Shown in pieces: positions 16,331 to 25,841 of a DNA stretch of 64,000 nt (position 1 is its first letter; each line of letters starts with the position of its first letter). Under the pieces are notes generated by a model. It was not told the origin of the DNA. It did not search any database and was given only the letters and a program-made list of their open reading frames with translations. Source of the DNA: PALSA-1004 sp041483135 (GTDB taxonomy: Bacteria > Pseudomonadota > Gammaproteobacteria > Burkholderiales > SG8-41). Location of the stretch: assembly GCA_041483135.1 (NCBI GenBank), contig JBGPFE010000014.1, positions 1 through 64,000 on the forward strand, in the 5' to 3' direction. The translations under genes and the position numbers were made by a program.

Positions 16331-17529
16331 ACACGGCACAAGCGTTGCGCAAGGAAAAGCCCACCGACCTGTACAAGGCGGTCGAAAACGCTTACCGCTC
16401 GAGCAAGAAGAAGCTCGGCCAGGAGTACTTCGTGATCGACTGTGACCGGCACATCATCGAACCGCCGGAGGCGTTTACGATGTACCTCGACAAAGAATGG
16501 CAGCACATGGCGCCCAGGCCCACCACAGATAACACGGGCGCACCGCGGCTCATGGTCGAAGGGCGTCTCTACCAGAAGCCATCAGGCTGGGGCCCGGGAC
16601 GCACCGAGGGCTGCGGCGACCAGCGCCCGCGCGGCGAGGGCTTAGCTTACGAGCGCGCGTACAAGCATGCGTTCGAGAACCGGGATGTGGACATGGACCT
16701 GACCGGCATCGACGCAGCGGTGTGGATCCCGACACTCGGGCTGTTCGTCCCCGACATCATGAATTTTGACTTTCAGTATGGAGTGTGCCGTGCGCTTAAC
16801 GACTGGACTGCGAAGGTTTGGGCGACGGGCAAGCGCCATATGTGGTGCGTGACGATCCCGCTGAAGCCCGCGTGGGCGGTGGAGGAAATCAAACGCTGCC
16901 GTAAGCTCGGCGCCACTGCGGTCTGGATGCGCCCCAATGTAATGCAAGGCGTGCGGTGGTGGGGCGAGGACTGGGATCCAGTGTGGAAAACCATGACTGA
17001 CCTCGGCATGCCGCTAGTCTTTCACGAGGCGACCGGAACCTACAACGCCACCTATAGCACCGACTACAAGTTCGACCGATACTGGATCGCGCACGCGGTC
17101 TCGCATCCGCTGGAAATGGCGGCGGCGGTTGCCGGGATTCTCGGCTACGGCGTGCTCGAGCGTCATCAGAATCTCAAGGTGCTGTTCTGCGAAGCGGGCG
17201 CGACTTGGGTGCCCTACATGCTGTTCCGGCTGGACAGTCACTACGAGGCGCGCCCGAAGGAGATGATCGGTCTCACCATGCCGCCCTCGGAGTACTTCAA
17301 GCGTCAGTGCGTCATTTGCTCGTTCGAGCCGGAGGAGGCGCTGCTGCAGGAGACCGTGCAGTGGTTCAACGGCAAAAATATGGCCTGCACGAGCGACTAC
17401 CCCCACTGGGATTCGAGCGGCGTGTCGGGCGTGGTGCGATATCTGAAGCACTTCACGGAAATCAGCGAGGAGACGCGTGTAAACTTCTTCTCGCGCGCCG
17501 CCATCGACGCTCTAGGGCTTAAAGCGTAA
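16327..17529 (+). CDS. Amidohydrolase-2 family protein (ACMSD-like)
   Basis: This 400-residue TIM-barrel hydrolase or decarboxylase belongs to the amidohydrolase_2 group. The usual N-terminal metal motif is replaced by DCDRH (residues 38-42), a variant seen in many members. Other likely metal or catalytic positions are His in VFHEATG, His in HAVSHPLEM and Asp in CTSDYPHWD. Group members act on carboxylated aromatics or remove CO2. It is translationally coupled to the upstream ferredoxin gene, which is odd for a redox-neutral hydrolase. The substrate cannot be assigned. Confidence 0.85.
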   Translation: MNTAQALRKEKPTDLYKAVENAYRSSKKKLGQEYFVIDCDRHIIEPPEAFTMYLDKEWQHMAPRPTTDNTGAPRLMVEGRLYQKPSGWGPGRTEGCGDQRPRGEGLAYERAYKHAFENRDVDMDLTGIDAAVWIPTLGLFVPDIMNFDFQYGVCRALNDWTAKVWATGKRHMWCVTIPLKPAWAVEEIKRCRKLGATAVWMRPNVMQGVRWWGEDWDPVWKTMTDLGMPLVFHEATGTYNATYSTDYKFDRYWIAHAVSHPLEMAAAVAGILGYGVLERHQNLKVLFCEAGATWVPYMLFRLDSHYEARPKEMIGLTMPPSEYFKRQCVICSFEPEEALLQETVQWFNGKNMACTSDYPHWDSSGVSGVVRYLKHFTEISEETRVNFFSRAAIDALGLKA

Positions 17530-17540
17530 TGTTACAGGCT

Positions 17541-17570
17541 AAACTCGCGGCCTCCGGCCGCGGGTTTAGT
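17541..17570 (+). terminator. Rho-independent terminator-like hairpin after amidohydrolase gene
   Basis: AAACTCGCGGCC (17541-17552) pairs with GGCCGCGGGTTT (17555-17566) around a three-base loop, with one T-G wobble. The sequence continues TTTAGTTG. It starts 12 bases after the amidohydrolase stop codon and would end the ferredoxin-amidohydrolase transcript. Confidence 0.65.
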
Positions 17571-17639
17571 TGTCGACTTTGCGGGTTCCGAAATACACAC
17601 CAACCCACGATAACGTTAATTGACCGGAGAAAGAACCGC

Positions 17640-17655
17640 TGTCAACTACCTGACA
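17640..17655 (+). promoter_or_regulatory. Candidate Crp/Fnr-type operator upstream of TctC-TctBA operon
   Basis: TGTCA-ACTACC-TGACA is a perfect pair of half-sites centred at 17647.5. AT-rich hexamers TCGAAT (17680-17685) and GAATAA (17682-17687) lie at roughly the activator distance for the plus strand. The next gene is the Bug protein at 17775. Confidence 0.55.
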
Positions 17656-17774
17656 TACCTGCGAATTTCGTAGCAACGATCGAATAAGAGCTGTACCACC
17701 GGCGTCACAGCAGAAGACCGGACAAAAAAGCAGCACCACGATTCGTCGGTACGACCAGGCCAAGGGAGGAGATC

Positions 17775-18746
17775 ATGGAATCGTGCATCAAGCACTGGAG
17801 TGCCTGCATTCGATGGCTGCTCGTTGCGCCGCTGGTTGTACTGGCAATATCCGCGCCGGCGCAGGAACGGTATCCCCTGCGCCCCATCGACTTCATTGTG
17901 CCCTTCGGCCCCGGTGGAGGGGCAGATCAAGCTGCCCGCAAGCTTGCGCAGCTGCTCGAAGTCGATTTGAAAGTGTCGTTTCCAGTGCTCAACATCCCCG
18001 GCGCTTCCGGTAACACCGGGATGGCAAAACTCCTTACGTCGCCCGCTGACGGACAGTCCATCGTCATCTTGGCCGGAAATGCCTTCGCCCAGTTCGCGAT
18101 AAGGCCGCCGGCCTGGAAGCTCGAAGACATCACCATTCTCGGCTTGGTCACCAATGAGCCTTCCGCATTCTTCGTCGCCTACGACGCCTCCTGGAAGACG
18201 TGGGCGGACGTGGAAAAGGAGGCCAAGGCCAAACCTTCCTCCTTAAAGCTCGCCGGCACCGGAATCGGCAGCGCTGATGAACTGACCGCTATTTACTTGT
18301 CCTCCAAGGGCATCAAACTGGTATTCGTGCCGTTCGCCAAGGCGGGCGAAAGGTTCCTAGCCATCCTGGGCGGCCACGCCGATATCTTGTACGAGCAGGC
18401 TGGAGACGTGAGGAGCTACGTCGAAAACAAGCAGATGCGCCCGGTCCTGTTCTTCGCGCCGCAGCGCGTCTCGAACTTCAAGGATATACCGGTATCGAAG
18501 GAACTCGGCTACGACGTCATGTTGCCCCAATACCGCGTGATCGCTGTCAGGAAAGGCACCGACCCCGCGAAACTCAAAATTCTCTCTGCGGCGATCGCCA
18601 AAGCGGCGGCCTCGTCTGAATTCAAAGCTTTCCTCAAGGGCCAATGGGCGGAGGAAAACAGCTACCTGTCGGCCGGCGAAACCGAGGCTTTTGTGCACAA
18701 CGAGATAGAAACCATCAAGAAGATCCTTGCCTCCATGAAGAAGTAA
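17775..18746 (+). CDS. Bug-family (TctC) periplasmic substrate-binding protein
   Basis: This 323-residue protein has a long signal peptide (hydrophobic residues ~13-33, ending ISAPAQE) and the Bug start YPLRPIDFIVPFGPGGGADQ. The GASGNTG and APYAK-like FVPFAKAGERF segments are also present. It binds a small carboxylate or related anion for the TctB-TctA membrane pair encoded next. GGGAGG precedes the ATG at 17775. A Crp/Fnr-type site lies ~120 bases upstream, so uptake may be co-regulated with the ferredoxin-amidohydrolase operon. Confidence 0.92.
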   Translation: MESCIKHWSACIRWLLVAPLVVLAISAPAQERYPLRPIDFIVPFGPGGGADQAARKLAQLLEVDLKVSFPVLNIPGASGNTGMAKLLTSPADGQSIVILAGNAFAQFAIRPPAWKLEDITILGLVTNEPSAFFVAYDASWKTWADVEKEAKAKPSSLKLAGTGIGSADELTAIYLSSKGIKLVFVPFAKAGERFLAILGGHADILYEQAGDVRSYVENKQMRPVLFFAPQRVSNFKDIPVSKELGYDVMLPQYRVIAVRKGTDPAKLKILSAAIAKAAASSEFKAFLKGQWAEENSYLSAGETEAFVHNEIETIKKILASMKK

Positions 18747-18876
18747 CGGCTTCGCGCGGACAGGTTGCTAAGTGAAATAACCGAAAATACGACAGCCGAT
18801 AGCGCACGGCCATCTGTAGGAAGGCAGCGGCGCTGGGGCTCGCTGTCCGTGAATACAGCAACAGGACGAGATACCG

Positions 18877-19440
18877 ATGAACAACCAGTTAAAAGGCGTT
18901 GTCCCTTACGCGCTGGGGCTAGTCATTTTCGGCTATTTGTACTATCTCACCACGCAGTTTCCATTCGACGCTGATTCAAACCGTCTTGGCCCTGACGCGT
19001 GGCCTAAGGGCGTTCTATATCTGGCGCTGGCTACCTGCGTCTACGCTATTGTCAGGAACACGGTTTTCGCCGATAAAAAACCCCGGCTCGAGGACGTAAT
19101 CGTCAGCATTGCCAAGGCCTCGGCGGTCAAAGAAGAATCCGCCGTCCCGCAAGAAGACGAGTCCTATCCGCATTTGCTGTGGATCGGGATCGCGCTCACC
19201 ATCGGCTACGCGGCGCTGCTGCAAACGCTCGGATTTTTCCTCTGCACCCTCCTCTACATGGTGTGTTTCATCTACGCCGGGCGCTACCGCAACTGGTGGG
19301 TGAACATCGCCAACAGCCTGACGGGAACCGTGGTTCTGATCTTTGTCTTCATGAAAATCGTCTACGTCTCGTTACCGATAGGCGCTGAGCCGTTCTCTTA
19401 TGTGATGCTGCTGATCATGCGGCTGATGGGTATCAAGTAA
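18877..19440 (+). CDS. tctB: Tripartite tricarboxylate transporter small subunit TctB
   Basis: This 187-residue inner-membrane protein has about four hydrophobic segments (near residues 9-25, 45-62, 98-130 and 140-165) with a charged cytoplasmic loop between the second and third. It is the small membrane part of a TTT-type secondary transporter driven by an ion gradient. It lies 130 bases after the Bug gene and 9 bases before tctA. Confidence 0.85.
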   Translation: MNNQLKGVVPYALGLVIFGYLYYLTTQFPFDADSNRLGPDAWPKGVLYLALATCVYAIVRNTVFADKKPRLEDVIVSIAKASAVKEESAVPQEDESYPHLLWIGIALTIGYAALLQTLGFFLCTLLYMVCFIYAGRYRNWWVNIANSLTGTVVLIFVFMKIVYVSLPIGAEPFSYVMLLIMRLMGIK

Positions 19441-19449
19441 GGGCCGGTC

Positions 19450-21000
19450 ATGGTAGAAGTCCTGACTAACCTCGGCATCGGCTTCGTCAGCGTCTTCCAG
19501 CCGATCAATCTGCTGGCTCTGGTGATCGGATTGTTTCTGGGGCTGCTGGTAGCGGTATTGCCGGGGCTTACACTGGCGATGGGCATCGTGCTGATGCTGC
19601 CGTTTACGTACAGCATGCCTATTGCGCCCTCGATCATCCTGCTCACCGCGATGTACGTGACAGGCACCTACGGCGGCGCGTTCACGGCAATCCTGTTCAA
19701 GATCCCCGGAGAGCCCATCGACGTCCCCTTGCTGTGGGATGGATACACCATGGCGCGTAACGGCTATCCGGCGAAGGCCCTGGGCTGGACTTTGTTTGCG
19801 GCTCTGTTCGGCGGACTGGTCGCAGCCACCGTGATGGTCACGCTATCTCTGCCGATTGCCAGGATCGCGCTCACATTCTCCAGCGCCGAATACTTCACCA
19901 TCATCGTGTTTGGCCTGACGAGTGTCGTGGCGCTGGCGGGCGCCTCTTTGATCAATTCACTGATCAGCCTTTATCTCGGCCTACTGATCTCCTGTGTCGG
20001 CGTCGACGATACCTATGGTGTTCCTCGCTACACTTTCGGTATCGACATGTTGCAGGACGGCATTCAATACATCACGATCATGGTCGGCGCTTATGGCATC
20101 GGCGAAGTGCTCTCCCGCCTGGAACAAGGTTTCAAGACCGCGCCGCTCGAACAAGTGGGTGCCATCAAGACCAAATTGCCGTCGCTGAAGGAAATCGGCG
20201 ACGTTAAATGGTCGTTTTTGCGCGGTTCGACGCTGGGCATTCTGATTGGCATGGTGCCGGGAGCCGGTGCGACTATCTCGTCATTCGTTTCCTACGGCAT
20301 CGAATCGCAATACGGCAAGCGCAAGCATAAGATGGGCACAGGCATTGCCGAGGGCATCGTCGCGCCACAATCGGCGGCCACCGCATCCGTCGGCGGCGCG
20401 ATGGTGCCGCTCATGACGCTTGGCATTCCCGGCAGCGGCGCCACTGCGATTATCCTTGCCGCTTTCATGATGCACGGCATGCAGCCCGGGCCGCAGATCT
20501 TCGTGAAATCGCCCGAAATCGTCTATTCGATCTTCGCCTCGCTCTACGTCGGCATCATCGGCATGTGCGTAATTGGCTATCTCGGAATAAAGCTGCTGGT
20601 GAAAGTGCTCGACTTTCCCGAAGCAATCGTCTCGGTGTTCGTCGTGCTGTTTTGCTTCGTTGGCGCCTATTCCTCCCGCAACAACATCACGGACGTGTGG
20701 ATGATCGTAATGTTCGGCGTTGTTGGCTATCTGTTCCAGAAATTCAGGTTCCCGATCGCCCCGATGGTGCTGGGCTCTATCCTGGGCCCGCTCGCCGAAA
20801 ATGCCTTCATGACGACGATGTTCAGCTCGCAGAACGACTGGACGGTGTTCTTCACGCGGCCGATCAGCGGCGCGGTCATGGCGCTGTCCGCGATGGCGCT
20901 GCTGTTCCCGCTGATCCGGTATTTGCGCCAACGGAACACCACCTCTACGGGAACCGCCTTCGCTTCGAAAGCTTCCGACGTACAAGCGGGCGATGTCTAG
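19450..21000 (+). CDS. tctA: Tripartite tricarboxylate transporter large subunit TctA
   Basis: This 516-residue inner-membrane protein has 11-12 hydrophobic segments. It shows the repeated TctA signatures VLPGLTLAMG (near residue 37), GMVPGAGATISSF and LGIPGSGATAII, plus GGAFTAILFKIPGEP. It forms the transport channel with TctB, fed by the Bug protein. The start at 19450 is 9 bases after tctB. Its substrate is unknown; a sulfolactate-type anion is possible from context only. Confidence 0.92.
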   Translation: MVEVLTNLGIGFVSVFQPINLLALVIGLFLGLLVAVLPGLTLAMGIVLMLPFTYSMPIAPSIILLTAMYVTGTYGGAFTAILFKIPGEPIDVPLLWDGYTMARNGYPAKALGWTLFAALFGGLVAATVMVTLSLPIARIALTFSSAEYFTIIVFGLTSVVALAGASLINSLISLYLGLLISCVGVDDTYGVPRYTFGIDMLQDGIQYITIMVGAYGIGEVLSRLEQGFKTAPLEQVGAIKTKLPSLKEIGDVKWSFLRGSTLGILIGMVPGAGATISSFVSYGIESQYGKRKHKMGTGIAEGIVAPQSAATASVGGAMVPLMTLGIPGSGATAIILAAFMMHGMQPGPQIFVKSPEIVYSIFASLYVGIIGMCVIGYLGIKLLVKVLDFPEAIVSVFVVLFCFVGAYSSRNNITDVWMIVMFGVVGYLFQKFRFPIAPMVLGSILGPLAENAFMTTMFSSQNDWTVFFTRPISGAVMALSAMALLFPLIRYLRQRNTTSTGTAFASKASDVQAGDV

Positions 21001-21040
21001 CCATCGTCAACAGCAGCGATTGACATAGAACAGGCCGACT

Positions 21041-22471
21041 ATGCGCGACACTGACAAAATCGGAGCGGTGACCCTGCGCGTGGCGCAGTGGGCCGCTGGT
21101 CTCAAGTTCCGGGACATTCCGGAGAACGTCATCGCCTATGCCAGGCTGTTGCTGCTGGACGGAATCGGTTGCACGGTTTTCGGCTCGCAACGGCAGGCAG
21201 GGCGAGCACTGTTCGAGTTTGTCGCCGGATCAGGCAGCGAGAAGCCGGAAGCCACGATCTGGGGTTACGGCCGAAAGGTCGGGACACGCGCTGCAGGACT
21301 GGTGAACGGGACGGCTGCACATACGACGAACATAGGAGACACGCATCGCGCGACCCTGCTACACACCAATTACATCACTCCGCAGGCAGCGATTGCGGTT
21401 GCCGAGAAAGAAGGGAAACGGGGAAGAGACATTGTTACGGCGATAATCGCCGGCAACGAAGTCGGGACGCGGGCCGGCCTCGCCGTCCATATCGCGCTCG
21501 AAGGCGGTTACTTCTCTCCTGAGACGCGTGGCTGGCATTCCACCGGAACTATCGGCCCGCTCGCGGCCGCTGTTTCAGCTGGCAGGCTGCTCGGTCTGAA
21601 CGCGGACAAAATGGTTCAGGCAATGGTGATGGGAGGAGCGCAGCTAACCGGAATGTACCGGCCGTGCGGCCCGTATATGGGCAAGCACTGGTATGCCGGG
21701 AAGGCGGTGGCCAACGGCATCGAAAGCGCGTACCTGGCAAGGAGCGGTTTCGTTGCGGGGTATCGTTTGTTCGAGGATGGCCTGTGCTATGGTTCCGGAA
21801 TCATTTCGCCGGTCCACGAACTGGAAGCGGCTGCAAAGGCCTTGGGAACAACCTGGGAAACCCTCAACGTCGATATGGCGATTTATCCGGCGAAGAAGAC
21901 CTATTATCCGAGTCTGGATGCGGTGCTCCACATCATCAAGAACGAAAAAATCAGGTTCAAGGATATCGATAAAATCGTTGTTCGTTCAGCGTTCATGACT
22001 TCGCATGCATTTGGAGCGTTCTATGAGCCCCACAATGCGACCGAGGCGTTTAACAGCCTCCGCCATGCAATCGCCGCGGCGGCTCATGACGGTGAATACG
22101 GATTCGCGCAGCTTGAGAAAAGGAAATTCACGGATCCGGAGATTCTGGCCTTTTCCAAGGATAGAATCGAAATCATCAGAGACTCCGAGCTCGAAAAACT
22201 TTTGCCGGAGAAGTGGCCCGGCGCGGCAGATGTTTATACCAAGGCGGGCAGGAAATTCTCCAAGCACTTCGAGTACCACATCGGCCAGGTGCAGAATCCC
22301 ATACCCAAGGCAGAGATAGAAAACAAATTCCGCCGAATGGTCTCAATTATTGGCAGCAAGAATGCGGATGCGATCATCGAGTTGGTCAATGACATCGAGC
22401 GCCTCGACGATATTTCCCGCTTAACCCGCCTCTTCAAGCCTTTGAAAACGAAAATCGACAGTCGGCTCTGA
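21041..22471 (+). CDS. MmgE/PrpD family protein
   Basis: This 476-residue protein matches the MmgE/PrpD fold, which includes 2-methylcitrate dehydratase, cis-aconitate decarboxylase and iminodisuccinate epimerase. Typical segments are LLLDGIGCTVFGS, LVNGTAAHTTNIGDTHR, GWHSTGTIGPLAAAVSAGRLLGL and FKDIDKIVV. The substrates of this large family are di- and tricarboxylic acids. Placed between two TctBA sets, it probably acts on an imported acid. No other methylcitrate-cycle gene is near, so a PrpD role is not supported. Confidence 0.85.
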   Translation: MRDTDKIGAVTLRVAQWAAGLKFRDIPENVIAYARLLLLDGIGCTVFGSQRQAGRALFEFVAGSGSEKPEATIWGYGRKVGTRAAGLVNGTAAHTTNIGDTHRATLLHTNYITPQAAIAVAEKEGKRGRDIVTAIIAGNEVGTRAGLAVHIALEGGYFSPETRGWHSTGTIGPLAAAVSAGRLLGLNADKMVQAMVMGGAQLTGMYRPCGPYMGKHWYAGKAVANGIESAYLARSGFVAGYRLFEDGLCYGSGIISPVHELEAAAKALGTTWETLNVDMAIYPAKKTYYPSLDAVLHIIKNEKIRFKDIDKIVVRSAFMTSHAFGAFYEPHNATEAFNSLRHAIAAAAHDGEYGFAQLEKRKFTDPEILAFSKDRIEIIRDSELEKLLPEKWPGAADVYTKAGRKFSKHFEYHIGQVQNPIPKAEIENKFRRMVSIIGSKNADAIIELVNDIERLDDISRLTRLFKPLKTKIDSRL

Positions 22472-22493
22472 CTTCGCCCAATAAAACGCCACC

Positions 22494-23033
22494 ATGGATA
22501 CCAGAGAAGCCTGGAAGAATATCGTCATTGCCGCGTTCCTGCTGGTCACGTCCGCGGTCCTTGCCGGTTACTTCATAGCCCCGGGTTTGGACGGCGCCGC
22601 GGCCAGCCGGGGCGGCGTGGGGCCGACGACCTGGCCGCGCGTGATGTTGATCGGAATTGCCGTCTGTGCGGCAGTCATGCTGCTGCGCGAACTGGCTCGC
22701 GTGTTCTTGCGCCATCAGCACCTTCCTGAGGCCGCGGCTGAAACTGCAGAGTTATACGACAACCGGAAAGCCGTTATCGGCATAACAATACTCGTCGTAT
22801 TCGGCGTCGCGATACCCGTTGTCGGTTTTGCGCTGGCGACGGTCGCCTTTTTCGCCGTGTGGCTGTGGCTGGGCGGAGTGCGCAGGCCCCGCACGGTAGT
22901 TCTCGTCAGCTTGCTGGGCACCATTGCGCTGCTCTATCTATTCGCCGGCGTGTCAAAAATGCCGCTCGACCGGGGCATGGGCGCTTTCGACGCGCTGACG
23001 ATATCGCTCTATCGAGTGCTGGGAATCTACTAA
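22494..23033 (+). CDS. tctB: Second TctB-type small transporter subunit
   Basis: This 179-residue inner-membrane protein has about four hydrophobic segments (near 11-33, 55-72, 90-125 and 130-150). The N-terminal part PGLDGAAASRGGVGPTTWPR corresponds to the periplasmic loop of TctB. It is followed by tctA 25 bases later. It is not a close copy of the first TctB. Confidence 0.8.
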   Translation: MDTREAWKNIVIAAFLLVTSAVLAGYFIAPGLDGAAASRGGVGPTTWPRVMLIGIAVCAAVMLLRELARVFLRHQHLPEAAAETAELYDNRKAVIGITILVVFGVAIPVVGFALATVAFFAVWLWLGGVRRPRTVVLVSLLGTIALLYLFAGVSKMPLDRGMGAFDALTISLYRVLGIY

Positions 23034-23058
23034 CTGGGCACGCCCGAAGCGACGCGCA

Positions 23059-24600
23059 ATGGACACACTCGCATACCTTGCCCACGGCATGGCCGTTGCG
23101 TTCGAGCCATTCAACTTTGCAGTCATGATCGCCGGGCTGTTTATCGGCGTGATAGCCGGCGCGGTGCCCGGCATCTCCTTCGTAAATGCGATGGCGCTCA
23201 GCCTGCCGTTCACCTACCTGATGTCGCCGCTCGTGGCGATGATGTTCCTCGGCGGCATCTACGTCGGCGGCGTCTTTGGCGGCTCGATATCCTCGATCCT
23301 CGTGAATATTCCCGGCGATCCGGATTCAGTGCCGAGCTGCTGGGACGGCTATCCGATCGCGCAGCGTGACGGCGCGGTACACGCTCTCAGCATCGCGATT
23401 ACCGCCTCCGCGATCGGTGGTCTTTTCAGCGCGATGCTCCTGACCTTTGCCGCTCCGCCGTTTGCCAGCTTTGCCCTGACGTTCGATCAGCCCGAATTTT
23501 TCGCCGCCACGCTGCTGGGACTCGTCAGCGTTCTGGCCGTCTGTCGCGGCAATCTGCTGATGGGGCTGATATCCTTATTCCTGGGCATCGCGCTGGGCTC
23601 GGTCGGCAGCGATCCGCTCTACGGCGTGAACCGTCTTACCTTCGGCTCGGAACTGCTCGAAAACGGAATCGACTTCGTCGTGGTCATGATCGGCATCTTC
23701 GCCATCGGCGAAGTACTCGAAACGTTCAGCGCCCGGGACCAACCCGACATCAGCGTAAAAGAAAAGGCCAAAATGGGGTTGCTTTCGCCCAAAGACTTAT
23801 GGAGGTTGAGAGGCTCGATCACGCGCGGCACCGCGATCGGCAGCGTGATCGGCGTGATCCCGGGTGCCGGCGCCGCCGTCGGAGCGTTCGTCGCATACGG
23901 GCTGGAAAAGCAGTTCAACAAGCGCGGCGACGAGTTCGGCACCGGGATCGAGGACGGCCTCGCGGCACCCGAAGCATCCAAGAATGCCACGACCGGAGCC
24001 GCGATGATCCCGCTGCTGACCTTGGGCATACCTGGCAGCGGCGGAGCGGCGATCATGCTCGCGGCGCTGATGCTGCATCAAGTCCAACCTGGCCCGCTGC
24101 TATTTGTCAAGGATCCAGAATTAATCTACGCCATTTTCGCGAGCTTTACGCTGGCGAACATATTCATGATCTTCGTTTCCATGCTCGTGGCGCGCAGCTT
24201 CGGCCTGCTGATGCGGACCGATCCCATTATCCTGTACGCATTTATCCTGGTGCTGAGCCTGCTCGGGGCGTTCGCGGTCAGGAACAACGTCGCCGATATT
24301 TTCATTTGCCTCGCGTTCGGGATCATTGGCTATTTCATGCGACGCCATAACTTCCCGACGGCACCACTCGTGCTCGGTGTCATTCTGGGCCCGCTTGCCG
24401 AAGGTTACTTCATGACCTCGGTCGCGAGCTACGGTACGCTGACTGTGTTTTTCACGCGTCCGGCGAGCGCGGTCCTCATGTTGCTCACTTTCGCTTTTGT
24501 CGCGTGGTCCGTGTTTCCGAGGAGCTCCATTAGAACGAGCGCGGCGGCCTACGACGCTGAAACCAAGGTCGTCGATCGAAAAGCGACTGTCCGTGACTGA
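23059..24600 (+). CDS. tctA: Second TctA-type large transporter subunit
   Basis: This 513-residue inner-membrane protein carries the TctA motifs GAVPGISFVNAMALSLPF, GSISSILVNIPGDPDSVP, GVIPGAGAAVGAF and LGIPGSGGAAIM. It is clearly diverged from the first TctA, so this is a second transporter rather than a duplication. A Bug protein gene follows 24 bases downstream and a near-identical Bug copy lies 2 kb further on. Confidence 0.92.
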   Translation: MDTLAYLAHGMAVAFEPFNFAVMIAGLFIGVIAGAVPGISFVNAMALSLPFTYLMSPLVAMMFLGGIYVGGVFGGSISSILVNIPGDPDSVPSCWDGYPIAQRDGAVHALSIAITASAIGGLFSAMLLTFAAPPFASFALTFDQPEFFAATLLGLVSVLAVCRGNLLMGLISLFLGIALGSVGSDPLYGVNRLTFGSELLENGIDFVVVMIGIFAIGEVLETFSARDQPDISVKEKAKMGLLSPKDLWRLRGSITRGTAIGSVIGVIPGAGAAVGAFVAYGLEKQFNKRGDEFGTGIEDGLAAPEASKNATTGAAMIPLLTLGIPGSGGAAIMLAALMLHQVQPGPLLFVKDPELIYAIFASFTLANIFMIFVSMLVARSFGLLMRTDPIILYAFILVLSLLGAFAVRNNVADIFICLAFGIIGYFMRRHNFPTAPLVLGVILGPLAEGYFMTSVASYGTLTVFFTRPASAVLMLLTFAFVAWSVFPRSSIRTSAAAYDAETKVVDRKATVRD

Positions 24601-24604
24601 AATG

Positions 24605-25584
24605 CAACGTAAAAGGAGGGCGTTATGAGGCGATCCAAAGTATTCGGCTTGACATTGATCTGCGCTGGCCTCGCTAGCTGGAATGCCTGGGCGCAGGAGA
24701 AATTCCCGGCGCGGCCCATTGAGATGATCGTGAACTTCGGCCCTGGCGGTGGTGCGGATCAACTCGGCCGCATCGCCGCCAAGCTGCTCGAACCAGTCCT
24801 GGGCGTCGCGGTTCCTGTGTCCAACGTCGTCGGCCCCGGCGGCAACACTGGGCTCGTCAAGGTGGCCAGCGCGCAGCCCGATGGCTACACGATCGGCACG
24901 TTGACCGGTTTCTCGATCTCGTTCTGGGCGGCAGGGATGGGACGGCTTACCGTCAACGACTTCGCGTACATCGGCGTGGTGCAGTCCTCGCCGTCCATGC
25001 TGTTCGTCGCGTCCGACAGTCCGTTCAAGAACTACCAACAGTTGCTCGACTACGCGAAGGCTAACCCCAATAAGCTCAAGGTTGCCACCTCCGGATACGG
25101 CACGCTGGACGACTTCGCGGTGAAGTTTCTTGCGACCAAGGGCTACACCATGGTGAATGCGCCGTACGCGAAACCGGGTGAACGCTACACCTCCGTGCTC
25201 GGCAAGCATGCCGATGTGCTGTACGAGGAGCCAGGCGACGTCGCGCAATTCCTGGCCGCCAAGCAAATACGGCCGATCGTCGTATTCGCGTCGCAGCGGC
25301 ACCGCGAGTTTCCGGACGTGCCGGCTTCCGCCGAATTCGGGCACAACTTAGACCAGCCCAACTGGCGCGCCATTGTCACCTCCCCCAAGGTCCCCGCCGA
25401 GCGCCTCGCCGTATTAAACGCGGCGCTCGGCAAGATCATAGAAACCGACGACTGGAAGAAGTTCTGCGCGCAAACTTACACTTGCATCCCGGCGATGAAC
25501 CCGGCGGACAGCAAGAAATTCGTCCAGAAGAATTTCGACGACGTGGTCAAATTCGTGAAGGAATCCGAAACCAAAAATCGCTGA
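24605..25584. repeat. Direct repeat copy A (whole Bug gene and its ribosome site)
   Basis: From CAACGTAAAAGGAG (24605) to the end of the Bug gene, this ~980-base block recurs at 26658-27637 with an exact offset of 2053 bases. The first ~70 codons are almost base-for-base identical, and differences cluster in a few inner segments. Beyond the stop codons the copies diverge at once. Confidence 0.85.
24625..25584 (+). CDS. Bug-family (TctC) substrate-binding protein, copy A
   Basis: This 319-residue periplasmic protein has a signal peptide ending SWNAWAQE and the Bug start FPARPIEMIVNFGPGGGADQ. It follows the second TctBA pair and presumably binds its substrate. The protein is nearly the same as the copy at 26678, with differences such as GPGGNTG here versus GASGNTG there near residue 71, so the binding sites may differ slightly. 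AAAGGAGGG precedes the ATG. Confidence 0.92.
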   Translation: MRRSKVFGLTLICAGLASWNAWAQEKFPARPIEMIVNFGPGGGADQLGRIAAKLLEPVLGVAVPVSNVVGPGGNTGLVKVASAQPDGYTIGTLTGFSISFWAAGMGRLTVNDFAYIGVVQSSPSMLFVASDSPFKNYQQLLDYAKANPNKLKVATSGYGTLDDFAVKFLATKGYTMVNAPYAKPGERYTSVLGKHADVLYEEPGDVAQFLAAKQIRPIVVFASQRHREFPDVPASAEFGHNLDQPNWRAIVTSPKVPAERLAVLNAALGKIIETDDWKKFCAQTYTCIPAMNPADSKKFVQKNFDDVVKFVKESETKNR

Positions 25585-25841
25585 CCGATCCACCCCCGGC
25601 GATCGAATGGCTGCTTGGAATACCCTCACCATGAACTTGGGGCCAACCCACGATGTTCAGCATTGCGAAAGTTAACCCGCTCCGTTTATCCGACGGATGG
25701 AACGCTGCTCATGATATCTCCGGCCCAGCGCACGGGACACCATCAGCGGCATGAAGAATGTCGTCGGGCAGTGGCGTGGCACGTGCGGCGCCTGACAATG
25801 CGGCAGTTGCTGTTCATTCCAATTGAGAGGTGAATCGGATC

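Noticed and set aside
21005..21025. GTCAACAGCAGCGATTGACA as an eighth operator
   Set aside because: The half-sites are separated by 11 bases rather than 6, and it lies between two genes that look co-transcribed.
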